43,436 bases of DNA from assembly GCA_023150835.1 (NCBI GenBank), contig JAKLKB010000047.1, forward strand, positions 1-43,436, in the 5' to 3' direction. The translations under genes were made by a program, and so were the position numbers. This DNA comes from Myxococcota bacterium (lineage in GTDB: Bacteria; Myxococcota_C; UBA6777). Positions within the stretch are counted from its first letter, which is position 1. Each line of letters opens with the position of its first letter. The notes under the pieces were generated by a model, which did not search any database, was not told where the DNA came from, and saw only the letters and a list, made by a program, of their open reading frames with translations. Of this stretch, positions 28,801-36,932 are shown one piece after another.

Positions 28801-28998
28801 GATCCTCGCCATCTTGGGATCGGTGGAAAACATATCTTGCGAGATCCCAAAGATGCCTTGCGACGGCGCCTTTCGGCTTCACCAAAGCCGCCCGTCACAC
28901 CCCTGAGACGCAAGATCATCCATCATTCACCGCTGTCCAATCGAACCAACTCCCATAGCCCATTGCAGCGAAGGCTTCAACAACTTCTTCAACGCTAA
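25879..28998 (+). CDS. Exported transglutaminase-like cysteine protease/transferase with Ig-like N-domain
   Basis: From ATG 25879 (GGGAG 8 nt upstream) the product is 1039 residues. An extended signal peptide ends ASA-Q (~residue 65). An Ig/transthyretin-like domain follows (IRDLGEAHTNPQGDFSLWIE). A ~450-residue Pro/Ser/Gln/Arg linker comes next, with AQREQ, SPSQEHR and STEPK repeats and a Gly-rich patch. The C-terminal third contains a transglutaminase core with the whole triad: Cys877 (RVGVCRHRA), His903 (NGAHAFAEV) and Asp919 (RLIDLGGGD), at normal spacing. Such domains often accompany MoxR and DUF58 genes, which occur downstream. It could cross-link or cleave envelope proteins; no substrate is visible. 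Confidence 0.88.
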   Translation: MPNHPTRLRAPHCVPRQTQDQELPSVFSLALSQGTALARCLLTSFPFAFLVGLSLCFFLEDRASAQIQWTQLPNQLTRGERVRIAGRVDLARLARPNASVVFRLQHNTGIRDLGEAHTNPQGDFSLWIEIPKDLPTQTLQMLVSLQVPPPSPSQSPPRSSPPQRRKQNPPPSPLPQRKQTPRNMPPHTKKTLKSQNSRPDSTEPKRRTDSTEPKQRPDSTEPKNTNNAPNKDPALPNREGTPSNREQNNNDENPRPSDGSSGKPSAPSDKSSAPSSGTPNQNAPSSLRKSTPNADQDHAAQREQAQREQAQREQAQREQAQREQAQREQVRKQAVWERLKKGWRPEMEGADEPSQERSRSPQVFRLPEISSNPDASKRVPPSSPKRPMSSPYPKGSMPSPPVEPSSPSNPPSAPFPSPSQEHRSPSQEHRSPSQEHHPQEQPTPPSQETSPLPSSPQETSPTPSVPKETVPPQNASPQTKDDWRSRAAKWLKQQEERKKQGQPYDWRKEQQERAMQVEQMRRRLEQLRERLREQARREQSPYGEPQDPGRFRGFGPQGNPSDDSGGGSGGSGGSKPRMDGGSPREGSRGFLDDAPQNPRPSAPSDDLLPPLMLPRLQSKFSSPSESRGPMRARPKRGAPQNEGHQSAQRGQLLSRSNQNKMDTQTTGGRVFLRQVFKPYLPHHQRITALDQWDEGYHLTLRSERKRIVPAQSSSRFGYKTFVGHLRVLLWPGKWTPIPSVSPQATVLWARTVPHIRGLRFAKDSAEVLHLRAYTRKPQVVELHFALEADPLYFGGPIPKGIKPSQYPMSLRPSARSQKREHILAHLHEWGLSPEMTLDQILMVFVPYLRSFSARALRPEEHLEDSYLTLMRRRVGVCRHRAMLFVTTMLSIGYPARFVANGAHAFAEVGYPDGRWRLIDLGGGDIPNWLGKWDGQPFQHPEDPFPTPQVPENETREEQRQQAATPPIDTRPQQPDPRHLGIGGKHILRDPKDALRRRLSASPKPPVTPLRRKIIHHSPLSNRTNSHSPLQRRLQQLLQR
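26776..26865 (+). repeat. 15-bp in-frame tandem repeat, 6 copies
   Basis: Six copies of GCTCAACGAGAACAA (last with one change) encode AQREQ, a charged helical linker. A second short array of 21-bp units (SPSQEHR, three copies) is at ~27128-27190 in the same gene. Confidence 0.93.
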
Positions 28999-29021
28999 AC
29001 CACCGTTTGTTGCGAGCCATC

Positions 29022-31460
29022 ATGCCAAGGATGCGAATGTTTTTGTGTGCGATAGATCGGGCGATCCTGTCACCTCTCTACCTGCTTTTGTTTTTGCTGT
29101 GCGTTGGAGCCCAAGAGGGCCAAGCGCAACCCTCCAAATCGAACCGCGATCGCGGATGGATCGAGCTTTCTAAACAATCCATCGCCATCCAGATCCAAGC
29201 CGCCACACGTGTCGAGATGCAGGTTCAGCGCAACCCTGCGGGCCGCCCCGAGATCACAGGGCAATTGCTCGATGACCAAGGCAAAGGCATTCCCCGCGCT
29301 CCCCTTGTTCTTCAACTCCCCGACAAACGCGAGATCCCTCTGCAAACCAACGAACAAGGGCGGTTTCGCAAAGAAGTCAAGGACTTTCCGCCCAAAGGTG
29401 TCTTTGCGTTGCGCTTTCCCGGACGATCGGGCTTTCGGAAAAGCCAGATCCGCCGCGATCTGGATCTTGGCCGTGTCGATGCCACCTTTTCGGCGGTGTT
29501 TCCTCCCGAACTCCCCTCAGGAACAAAGCGCTTTGTGATCCTCGCAACGCTGCGATACCAAGACACTCCTTTGCCTGATTACCCTTTGCAGCTTTTTCTC
29601 GGGCGTCTTGAAAAAGAAAAGCCACATACCTCCGAGATCCCGCTGCTTCTGCCCAAAGAGACTCCGCCGCGAACGTGCAAAGACCTTGGTGTTGCGGTTA
29701 TGACGCTGAAAACCGACGCCAAAGGCCGCCTACGCTTTGTCTGGCAAGGCTCCCCCTTGGAAGGCCCCGCAAAGATCCCGCTTTGCCTGATGTTCCAAGG
29801 AGATCGCTATTTTCTTCCGCAAGATCGCCGTCATGCTTTGCAGATCGTCGCCCCACCACCCAAGCCTCCCCAAACACCGTGGCTGTGGGTGAGTGCGTTC
29901 TCTGCCCTTGCATTGGCCTTTGGAGCCGTTGTGTTGTTGCGGCGCAAGTTCAAAAACTCCGCCCCACCCCAAGCCCAACCCTTGGCAGCAGAAGAACTCT
30001 TGCGCTCTCATGACAACGAACAGATCATCGCTCAACGCGGCATCCGCCCTCCCCAAGATCGCGTCTTTGCAGGCCGCCTGATCGACCTTTACGAGCAAAA
30101 GCCTGTCCCCAACGCCAGACTCTTTTTGCAACAAGATGACCACGAAACCGAAGTCGCGCACTCTCGGCCTGACGGCTCTTTTCATTGGCAAGCCCCCGAC
30201 GATCTTGTGGGCCCCGTTGTCTTGTGGATACGCCACTCGGCTTTTCGTGAAAAGTCGATCCATGCGTCTTGTCCACACTATGGCGAAGCGCGCAGCCTCC
30301 AGATCGGCCTGTATTCTTACCGATACCTCTGCCTCGAAGCCTTTCGCCAAGGTGTCGAGTCGTTGAAACGACCCTTCAATCCGCGAAAACAGACTGCAAG
30401 AGAGATCATCGCGCTACTTCCGCAACATACGGCTCATCTTTTACGGCCCCTTGCCATCGGCTTTGAGCACGCTTACTACGCTCCCGCTCATCCCTCCAAA
30501 GAACTCTATCAACACGTTGCGACGGCACTTAAGGGATTGCTTCAACAGGATTCTTCTCTTCTTCCCGCAATTTCGCTCTTTCCCAATCACGCAGAACACG
30601 AACGGCTTGCTGCCCAAATCGATGTCATCCCGCTCAAGCCTCTTTCACCGCCGACCTCGTCTCCACCGCCGGCCTCACCTCCATCCTTGCAAGCGCATAC
30701 GCTTTCTTCCTCCCCGCGCCCGACTCTCCCTCCGCCTGTCTCCCTCGTGGAAAATCCACCCGTCACGGGGTCAAGGGAGCCGCTCTCCCTTGTGGGGGCT
30801 TGGGGGCAAAGCCCCCATCCTACCGCTCCATCCATCTCGTTCTTTTCTACGGCACAAGTCCTCGAAACACCGCAGCCATCGTTGTATGCGATCTCTTCGG
30901 AAGATCCGAAAAAACCAGATCAAGTTTCTGCCCCATTCTCCGAAGCGATCGAGACAACAGCTTCCGCCCCATTATCCGAAGCGATCGAGACAACAGCTTC
31001 TGCCCCATTATCCGACAAGATCGAGACAACAGCTTCTGCCCCATTATCCGACAAGATCGAGACGACAGCTTCTGCCCCATTATCCGACAAGATCGAGACA
31101 ACAGCTTCTGCCCCAAGAGAAAAGCTGGCATCCTCGCATACGATGGATCTCTTAGAAGAAGAGGTGGCGTCAGTGCGTGCGGCTGCTGCGGCATTTGAAG
31201 AGCTTCAACGGCGGGATCGTGCGCATCACACGCTTCAATTGTCGCCCGCAGAACGCGACGCTTTTTTTGCGGCCTTGCTTGCGACATCTCCAGAGAGTGC
31301 GCTTTCGCTCGGAGAGGAAAGTGTGCGTCCGTTTGAACAGCAAAGCGTGCGCTCGGTTGAACAGGAAAGCGTAGATCCATCCGAACAACACGGGCTTTTG
31401 AGCGAAACAAACACCACCGATCCATCTCAAGGATCGCATCACGAGGGGGAAGGGAAATGA
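29022..31460 (+). CDS. Membrane-anchored protein with periplasmic Ig-like domains
   Basis: The product is about 812 residues. Possible starts are ATG 29022, 29031 and 29037; 29022 is reported and AAGGA near 29027 also suits 29037. A signal peptide ends GQA-Q. The periplasmic part (~40-280) has two Ig/carboxypeptidase-regulatory-like folds (ITGQLLDDQGKGIPRAPLVL; TLRYQDTPLPDYPLQLFLG). One membrane helix (WVSAFSALALAFGAVVLL, ~290) leads to a cytoplasmic part. That part has another regulatory-like fold (FAGRLIDLYEQKPVPNARLF), a helical segment, and a Pro/Ser/Thr tail with twelve-residue repeats. It overlaps the next gene by 4 bp (ATGA), so co-translation is expected. Function unknown; context is the MoxR/DUF58 cluster. 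Confidence 0.85.
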   Translation: MPRMRMFLCAIDRAILSPLYLLLFLLCVGAQEGQAQPSKSNRDRGWIELSKQSIAIQIQAATRVEMQVQRNPAGRPEITGQLLDDQGKGIPRAPLVLQLPDKREIPLQTNEQGRFRKEVKDFPPKGVFALRFPGRSGFRKSQIRRDLDLGRVDATFSAVFPPELPSGTKRFVILATLRYQDTPLPDYPLQLFLGRLEKEKPHTSEIPLLLPKETPPRTCKDLGVAVMTLKTDAKGRLRFVWQGSPLEGPAKIPLCLMFQGDRYFLPQDRRHALQIVAPPPKPPQTPWLWVSAFSALALAFGAVVLLRRKFKNSAPPQAQPLAAEELLRSHDNEQIIAQRGIRPPQDRVFAGRLIDLYEQKPVPNARLFLQQDDHETEVAHSRPDGSFHWQAPDDLVGPVVLWIRHSAFREKSIHASCPHYGEARSLQIGLYSYRYLCLEAFRQGVESLKRPFNPRKQTAREIIALLPQHTAHLLRPLAIGFEHAYYAPAHPSKELYQHVATALKGLLQQDSSLLPAISLFPNHAEHERLAAQIDVIPLKPLSPPTSSPPPASPPSLQAHTLSSSPRPTLPPPVSLVENPPVTGSREPLSLVGAWGQSPHPTAPSISFFSTAQVLETPQPSLYAISSEDPKKPDQVSAPFSEAIETTASAPLSEAIETTASAPLSDKIETTASAPLSDKIETTASAPLSDKIETTASAPREKLASSHTMDLLEEEVASVRAAAAAFEELQRRDRAHHTLQLSPAERDAFFAALLATSPESALSLGEESVRPFEQQSVRSVEQESVDPSEQHGLLSETNTTDPSQGSHHEGEGK
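30927..31106 (+). repeat. 36-bp in-frame tandem repeat, 5 copies
   Basis: Five 36-bp units at 30927, 30963, 30999, 31035 and 31071 encode SAP-L/F-S-D/E-K/A-IETTA in the cytoplasmic tail of the Ig-like membrane protein. Confidence 0.93.
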
Positions 31461-33055
31461 GGGGGCGTTGGGTTGGGTTGGGTTGGGCTTTGGGAGGGGT
31501 GGTTTGGGCGCTTTGTGTGTTGGCGAAAGAAAGCGCAGCGGAGGATTTTTCACCGAAGTCTTGGGAGTGGAATGGCATCGCACGTTTTGCGCGGGTATTG
31601 CGAGAGCAAGGGACGGTGGTGGAGCAACCGCGCAAGTGGGATTGGAGTAAGGCGCGGCTTCAAGATCCGATCTTGATTCTGGCTCCACAACGGGAAGGCT
31701 TAGAGCTACGGCCTTTATTGATCTTTCTTGCTGCGGGGGGGAGGGTATTCCTTGCGGATGATTTTGGAACCAGCCGCCCTTGGATGTCCTTTTTTGGTCT
31801 GGAGCAACGGCGCGGTGCGTACAATGCGTGGGTATGGCAACAAAAGAGATACATCGATATCCACGTCACGCAGCCCTTGCAGACGCAACAAGCGGATCTG
31901 TTGTTGCGCCAATCGTCTGTGCTTTTTCTCAACCACCCCCAATGGATGCACCCAACGTTTCGGCGTCCTCACGAGGCTTTGTTGTCTTCTCATCCGCATT
32001 ATACGAATGTCCCAGATGGTTTTCGCCCCGGCCTTGTATTGTTTCGCATACCGTTTGGCTACGGGCAGTTGGTGGTGTTTAGCGACCCAAGCGCCCTGAT
32101 CAACGAGATGATCGGCTATGGCGACAACTTGCGTTTTGCGCGAAATGTCGCGCACTACCTCAAAGCCCCAGCGCGCAGCGGGAAACTGGTGTTGTTGGCG
32201 GGAGACTTTTCGTGGTCGGGTGAACCGCCGTTGTCGTCAGCACAGCAGGTCTGGGGATTTTTGCAGATGTTTTGGGATGCCTGCGCAGAAGCCAACAAGG
32301 TCTTTGCTTCGGAAGCCTCGCTTCATGCGGCGTATCCGTCACTTTCGCCTGCGTCGCTTCGGATGACCGTTCGGGATCGCCCAAGGCTGCAAGCATGGTC
32401 ATCTTCACCGCAGCAAGGGGGGTGGTTTCTCTTGCTTGCTTTGGTGTGCGGGGTGATGGGGTGGGGGTGGTCGCGTTTTGCAGCGGGAAGCTTGCCGAAT
32501 CAAGCGTATGATCGTCAGAGAGAAGAAGTCCTTCGCTTGATCCCCGAGCGTTTTTCGGAGCAGTTGGGGAGTTATCGAGAAGGGGCTTTGAGTTATTTGT
32601 GGCCGATGATCATCCTGCGCGAAGAAGTGATCTTGTTTCTTGTGGAGCAATACCATCTCAACGAAAGGCTCGGACAGCGTGAAGCCCGCGAAGCGGTCGG
32701 GCTGGTGTTGGACTTGTTGGAGGAAGACGAGCGGACGGGGAGGCTTGACCCTCCGCTTGGCGCTGTGCTACCGCGTTTGCGGATGCTGCTGGTGCGTTTG
32801 CCGAGCAGGCACCAGTGGAACGAGTGGCTCCATCGCAGCGTCAACGCGCATGAGCTTCGCCTTGCTTATCGGGATGTGCTGCTGTGTTTGCAGCAGGTCG
32901 GCTTGGATCAAAAATTCCGCCAACCTTATCTCAAACGCCCCACGTCACCGAACTTTGCATCCGAAAAGATCCACGACGTGCCTCCCTCTCGATCGCTGTT
33001 GATTCGGTGGTTTGTGTGGCTGTTTGGTTGGCTGCCCTTTGGACGCGCAAAATAG
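31457..33055 (+). CDS. DUF4350-type membrane protein of the MoxR/DUF58 cluster
   Basis: The 532-residue product begins with an N-terminal hydrophobic segment (signal or anchor). A DUF4350-like domain follows, with ILILAPQREGLELRPLLIFLAAGGRVFLADDFG and GQLVVFSDPSALINEMIGYGDN (GATase-like fold). A membrane helix lies near residue 330 (GWFLLLALVCGVMGWGW). The C-terminal ~170 residues are cytoplasmic and helical (EEVLRLIPERFSEQLGSYREG). DUF4350 proteins are regular partners of MoxR ATPases and DUF58 proteins. The start overlaps the upstream stop by 4 bp. Biochemical role is not known for the family. Confidence 0.87.
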   Translation: MRGRWVGLGWALGGVVWALCVLAKESAAEDFSPKSWEWNGIARFARVLREQGTVVEQPRKWDWSKARLQDPILILAPQREGLELRPLLIFLAAGGRVFLADDFGTSRPWMSFFGLEQRRGAYNAWVWQQKRYIDIHVTQPLQTQQADLLLRQSSVLFLNHPQWMHPTFRRPHEALLSSHPHYTNVPDGFRPGLVLFRIPFGYGQLVVFSDPSALINEMIGYGDNLRFARNVAHYLKAPARSGKLVLLAGDFSWSGEPPLSSAQQVWGFLQMFWDACAEANKVFASEASLHAAYPSLSPASLRMTVRDRPRLQAWSSSPQQGGWFLLLALVCGVMGWGWSRFAAGSLPNQAYDRQREEVLRLIPERFSEQLGSYREGALSYLWPMIILREEVILFLVEQYHLNERLGQREAREAVGLVLDLLEEDERTGRLDPPLGAVLPRLRMLLVRLPSRHQWNEWLHRSVNAHELRLAYRDVLLCLQQVGLDQKFRQPYLKRPTSPNFASEKIHDVPPSRSLLIRWFVWLFGWLPFGRAK

Positions 33056-33122
33056 GCCGTTTGTGCGTGTGCCGGGTAGGTATTGGGCCATCTCTCAGGA
33101 TATTTGGAAAGGACGATAGCGA

Positions 33123-34073
33123 TTGAGTACACCAGAACGTATGCGGCAATTCAAAGAGATCAACACCGAGATCAGCAAAGCCTATCTCGGGCGCACCACG
33201 CTCGTGGAGTACATGCTTGCGTCCTTGATTGCGCAGGGGCATCTCTTGCTCGAAGGGGTTCCGGGGGTTGCAAAGACCACCTTGGTCAAGGCCTTTGCGG
33301 CGAGTTTGAACATCCACTTCCAGCGGATTCAATTCACACCCGATCTGCTACCTGCGGATATCACGGGATCGTATCTGTTTAATATGCGCGATCAAGCGTT
33401 TGATCTTCGCAAGGGACCGTTGTTTGCGAACATTGTTCTTGCAGACGAGATCAACCGCGCCCCCGCCAAAACGCAAAGTGCGATGCTCGAAGCGATGGCC
33501 GAACAGCAAGTGACGATCGAGGGAGAACGCCACCCGCTACCTCCGCCGTTTATGGTTCTTGCGACGCAAAACCCGATCGAGCAGGAGGGCGTTTATCCCC
33601 TTCCTGAAGCCCAGTTGGACCGCTTTTTGATGAAGTTTCAGCTTGGCTTTCCGCCGCGTGATATCGAACGGGCGATGCTGCGAACGTATCGCAAAACTCC
33701 CGAATCTCCCGCCCCTGTGGTCGATATACAAACGATCTTGCGTTGGCAGCACGATGTCGAAAGTGTCCATGTCTCCGAAGAGTTGGAAGAGTATCTATTG
33801 GATCTGGTGGCTTACACGCGCAACCACCGCTCGATCTTGTTGGGTGTGTCGCCACGCGGTACGTTGGGGTTATTGCGCGCAGCGCGGGCGCTTGCTTTTG
33901 TGCGTGGCCGCGACTACGTCGTCCCCGACGATATCCGAGCGATGGCGGTGCCTGTGATGGCGCACCGTTTGATTATCCAGCCCGAAGCCGAGATGGAAGG
34001 CTTGCGCGGCGAACAGATCATCCAAGAAGCTCTCCAACGGATCGTTGTCTTGCGCCGCGAAAATCCCGCATAA
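33123..34073 (+). CDS. MoxR-family AAA+ ATPase
   Basis: The 316-residue product is the size of typical MoxR ATPases, which act as chaperones that insert cofactors or mature complexes together with vWA-type partners. Motifs: Walker A GVPGVAKTTL (45-54), Walker B IVLADEINRA (104-113), sensor 1 VLATQNP and the lid segment (SPRGTLGLLRAARALAFVRG, DDIRAMAVPVMAHRL). TTG 33123 is chosen because AAAGGA lies 9 nt upstream; ATG 33138 is an alternative. It is followed by the DUF58 gene after 36 bp, the usual pair. Confidence 0.95.
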   Translation: MSTPERMRQFKEINTEISKAYLGRTTLVEYMLASLIAQGHLLLEGVPGVAKTTLVKAFAASLNIHFQRIQFTPDLLPADITGSYLFNMRDQAFDLRKGPLFANIVLADEINRAPAKTQSAMLEAMAEQQVTIEGERHPLPPPFMVLATQNPIEQEGVYPLPEAQLDRFLMKFQLGFPPRDIERAMLRTYRKTPESPAPVVDIQTILRWQHDVESVHVSEELEEYLLDLVAYTRNHRSILLGVSPRGTLGLLRAARALAFVRGRDYVVPDDIRAMAVPVMAHRLIIQPEAEMEGLRGEQIIQEALQRIVVLRRENPA

Positions 34074-34109
34074 AAGACCCCTTGCCTCCCAATCAACGAA
34101 AGCGAACCC

Positions 34110-35804
34110 ATGAGCCACCAACCACCTTACCTCGACCAGCTCTCTCTCAGGATCCCCGAAGGTGCGGGCGTTCCGCTGACATCAGATCTTCGCTTTACAG
34201 CTCGTGGTTTGGGGGGGCTGGTACTTTTTGCGGTGTTGGCTTTTCTGGGGAGCTTACAGCAGTCTTGGTGGTGGATGGGGGCGGGATTGTTCGGATGGAC
34301 AGGGCTTTTCCTTGTGTGGCTACAGTTCCGCATCGATCTGGAAAACAACTTGCATCCTCGCCACCTCCAACTGCGGTGGCGTTTTGCGGATCAGCCCTAT
34401 CGGGCGGGCCACGAGGCGACTCTTTCGATCGATCTGACGCCATCGATGGCACCGCTGTTTTTGCGCCGTGTGACCTTTCGTCATTCGGTGTACCTACAGA
34501 GCTTTTTTCCGCCCCAAACCCCGAAACGGTGGGCGCTTGCAGCGCAGAAAACACATCGGATCGCAATCCAACTGCGTAGCCCGATCCTTGGGGACTTTCC
34601 TCTCTATGGAGTGGAGATCCTGTTGACCGATCGCTTTCGTTTGTTTGAACACCAACGCTATCTGCGGCTTCCTGCAACCTTGCGTGTGATGCCGCAGCTA
34701 CCGATGGCAAATCTCCAAAGAAAAGGCAACCAAACCCGTCCTTTGCGTGCTGTGGCCAACGGAATCCCCCAACGCAGGCCGGGTTCGGGGGCAGAACTTC
34801 ACGATATCCGCGAGTATCGACCGGGAGATTCGCGCCGCTCGATTGTGTGGAAACATTCGCTCCGTTTGCGCAAGATGCTTTGTCGGGACTTTGAAAGCGA
34901 AACCCCGATGACAGTGCATCTCCTGTTGGATATCGGCCAATCGATGCGCGAAGGTACACTCGGACAGCGCAAGATCGATCACGCAACAAGCGTAGCCATC
35001 GCCTTTTCCAAAACAGCCCTCGCCCAACAAGATCGCATCGGCTTGATCACGTTCGATGGTGAAATCCTCGATCATCTCCGTCCTGAGCGTGGTAAAAAGC
35101 AGTTGCATCGGGCGCTCAAGCATCTTCAATCTTTGCACAGCTTGACCGATCCGCGTTTTTCCGATCTGACGCTGCCGGAGATGTTTTCGTTGACGGCGGG
35201 GTTTCTCTACCGCGAAGGCTTTCTTGCGTCTCCTTCGGGGCGGGCTCCTTGTGCAGCGCGTCCGATGCTGCATTACCTGTGGGAGATCATCCGCAATCAT
35301 CCCGATCTCGAATTCCCCGAGTCATGGAAGACGGACGAAGAGCTTGTGATGAAGGTCTTGCGCTCCGTGTCCGGATATATCGGCCTTGAACTCCCTTATC
35401 GGTATCATCAGTGGGCCACACAAAAAGCCGCAGGGCTTGCGACTGCGCTTGAAGAGGCTGTGCGTTCGATGCACGGCGGCCAGATGATCGTTGTGTTGAG
35501 CGATCTAGGCGATGTCCTTCATTGGGATCGCGTGATGCAATCCCTTCGTTTGGCCCGACAACATCGCCACCACGTCATCTTTTTAAGCCCGTTTTCCCCA
35601 TGGTTTGCGATCCCCCAACCCGAACGCGACCCGACGATCGCGATCCTTCAAGAACTCTTGACGCTCGAACAATGGACATGGCGGAGGCGACTTCAGCGGA
35701 TGATCGGGCGTCTTGGCTTCCCTGTCCTCTCGGTTGATCCCAAAGAAGCCCCGCTCTTGTTGGGCGAACGCTTGCAACGCCTCCGACAAAGCGGGCGGAT
35801 CTAA
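34110..35804 (+). CDS. DUF58 (vWA-like) membrane protein, MoxR partner
   Basis: The 564-residue product has two N-terminal membrane helices (LGGLVLFAVLAFLGSL and WMGAGLFGWTGLFLVWL). A beta-rich stretch follows, then the DUF58 signature DIREYRPGDSRRSIVWKHSL with CRDFESE. A von Willebrand A-like domain comes next with MIDAS-type LLLDIGQSM and RIGLITFD. DUF58 proteins are predicted MoxR substrates or adaptors. An insert of ~100 residues (FSLTAGFLYREGFLASPSG...) lengthens it relative to the usual ~300-430 residues. The stop codon overlaps the start of a dispersed repeat. Confidence 0.93.
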   Translation: MSHQPPYLDQLSLRIPEGAGVPLTSDLRFTARGLGGLVLFAVLAFLGSLQQSWWWMGAGLFGWTGLFLVWLQFRIDLENNLHPRHLQLRWRFADQPYRAGHEATLSIDLTPSMAPLFLRRVTFRHSVYLQSFFPPQTPKRWALAAQKTHRIAIQLRSPILGDFPLYGVEILLTDRFRLFEHQRYLRLPATLRVMPQLPMANLQRKGNQTRPLRAVANGIPQRRPGSGAELHDIREYRPGDSRRSIVWKHSLRLRKMLCRDFESETPMTVHLLLDIGQSMREGTLGQRKIDHATSVAIAFSKTALAQQDRIGLITFDGEILDHLRPERGKKQLHRALKHLQSLHSLTDPRFSDLTLPEMFSLTAGFLYREGFLASPSGRAPCAARPMLHYLWEIIRNHPDLEFPESWKTDEELVMKVLRSVSGYIGLELPYRYHQWATQKAAGLATALEEAVRSMHGGQMIVVLSDLGDVLHWDRVMQSLRLARQHRHHVIFLSPFSPWFAIPQPERDPTIAILQELLTLEQWTWRRRLQRMIGRLGFPVLSVDPKEAPLLLGERLQRLRQSGRI

Positions 35805-35920
35805 TACAACATCCGAGTGATGCACACAAAGGATAGTGCGTAGATGCCCGATTCTTGGGCAGCCACTCCTGTCTGCCCCTACGTCTTGACGATCACACAA
35901 CGGGCGGCTCTCGTATGACG
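35802..35920 (-). repeat. Dispersed ~115-bp palindromic repeat, reverse-orientation copy
   Basis: The reverse complement aligns across its whole length with the 117-bp unit at 1-234. It shares CCGCCCGTTGTGTGATCGT, GACGTAGGGGCAGAC, a second stem (TGCCC...GGGCA) and CACTCGGAT. It starts on the DUF58 stop codon. Sequence divergence from the left-hand copies is perhaps a quarter of positions by eye. Confidence 0.85.
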
Positions 35921-35946
35921 GCCCCTCGACTCGAAACGGACACGAT

Positions 35947-36372
35947 ATGCCAAACCAATCCCCTCCACCTTCCCGTCCACCCGCCCTTTCTGCACGTGCT
36001 CCCCGACCAATCCCCCTCGCTCCTTTGTCTTCTTCTTCCACCCCGCAGCAGATCGTCCGGCGATTTGGTTGGACCTTTGCTTGTGCGATGTACGCTGTGG
36101 GCTGCCTTGCTTCCGCCCTTTGGGCTGCGCATGGAGAAAAAACCTTCCACAAGATGAGCTACCTCAGCCTTGCTTTTATGCAGTTCTTGATCGTTTTTTT
36201 CTTTTTCTTTTACCAAATGGCCAGCTTTGTTCGACCTCTGCAACAGGTTCACTTGCGCGAACTACAACACGTGACGTTGCGCCCTTGGTGGCTGGCTTTT
36301 TTGTGGATCGGAGCGGTATTTGGCTGTCTGGGACTTGGCTTTGTTTGGATGTTTCGGGCTGGTTGGCTTTAA
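35947..36372 (+). CDS. Small membrane protein, unknown function
   Basis: The 141-residue product has a Pro/Ser-rich N-terminus (~35 residues) and three predicted membrane helices (WTFACAMYAVGCLASALWAA, LAFMQFLIVFFFFFYQMA, WWLAFLWIGAVFGCLGLGFV). I do not recognise a family. ATG 35947 has only a weak ribosome site (CGGACACG). The gene lies between the dispersed repeat and another small membrane protein and may belong to the end of the MoxR/DUF58 cluster. Confidence 0.7.
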   Translation: MPNQSPPPSRPPALSARAPRPIPLAPLSSSSTPQQIVRRFGWTFACAMYAVGCLASALWAAHGEKTFHKMSYLSLAFMQFLIVFFFFFYQMASFVRPLQQVHLRELQHVTLRPWWLAFLWIGAVFGCLGLGFVWMFRAGWL

Positions 36373-36432
36373 TGCCCTTCCATCCGCTTGGTATCCTCGG
36401 CTTCTTGGGGTCTTTTTGGAGGGATCGTGATC

Positions 36433-36690
36433 ATGCGCTCTTGGCTCGAACGGCTTCGTGATACCTACCCTGTGGTTGGTTTGTTGTTGGTCTTCTCGGG
36501 GCCTTATTTCTTGTACTGCTGCATCACTTTTTTGCGCCGAGTTGATTATGTTGCCGCTGCTTTCGCCCTGATCGCGGGGGCTTCGATGTTGCGTGCGGGA
36601 GTTGATTTGAGTCGTGCTTGGATGGCGACATCTACGCAGCACGAGCGCCAAAAAACAACTTCCCCCAAAGAACCCTCTGACGGATCGTGA
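36433..36690 (+). CDS. Small two-helix membrane protein, unknown function
   Basis: ATG 36433 with GGAGGG 9 nt upstream gives an 85-residue product. It has two membrane helices (PVVGLLLVFSGPYFLYCCITF and YVAAAFALIAGASMLRAG) and a hydrophilic tail. No family recognised. The start is 60 bp after the upstream small membrane gene. Confidence 0.65.
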   Translation: MRSWLERLRDTYPVVGLLLVFSGPYFLYCCITFLRRVDYVAAAFALIAGASMLRAGVDLSRAWMATSTQHERQKTTSPKEPSDGS

Positions 36691-36738
36691 TCTCGCACAT
36701 CTGTGGTTGACAAGCGGCTTTGTCAGGCTATTATTACC

Positions 36739-36762
36739 CCCCTGCGTTTTGGGGCGCAGGGG
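36739..36762 (+). terminator. Candidate terminator hairpin
   Basis: CCCCTGCG (36739-36746) and CGCAGGGG (36755-36762) form an 8-bp stem with loop TTTTGGGG, followed by TCGACTTTTTCT. The T-run begins 5 nt after the stem, so termination is plausible but not ideal. It lies 48 bp after the small membrane gene. Confidence 0.5.
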
Positions 36763-36932
36763 TCGACTTTTTCTCTGCGTTCAAAAACCACGATGCGATG
36801 GGGCGGTCAAACGAAAGATCGCAGGATCACCGTAGGCCAATCGCCCTCCGCTCTCTCTTCAACGTTCTGGCATGGCTTGGCTCTCTTGTCCTACGCTAAA
36901 GCCCGCAGCCGCTAACTCGGAGACTTATTTTC

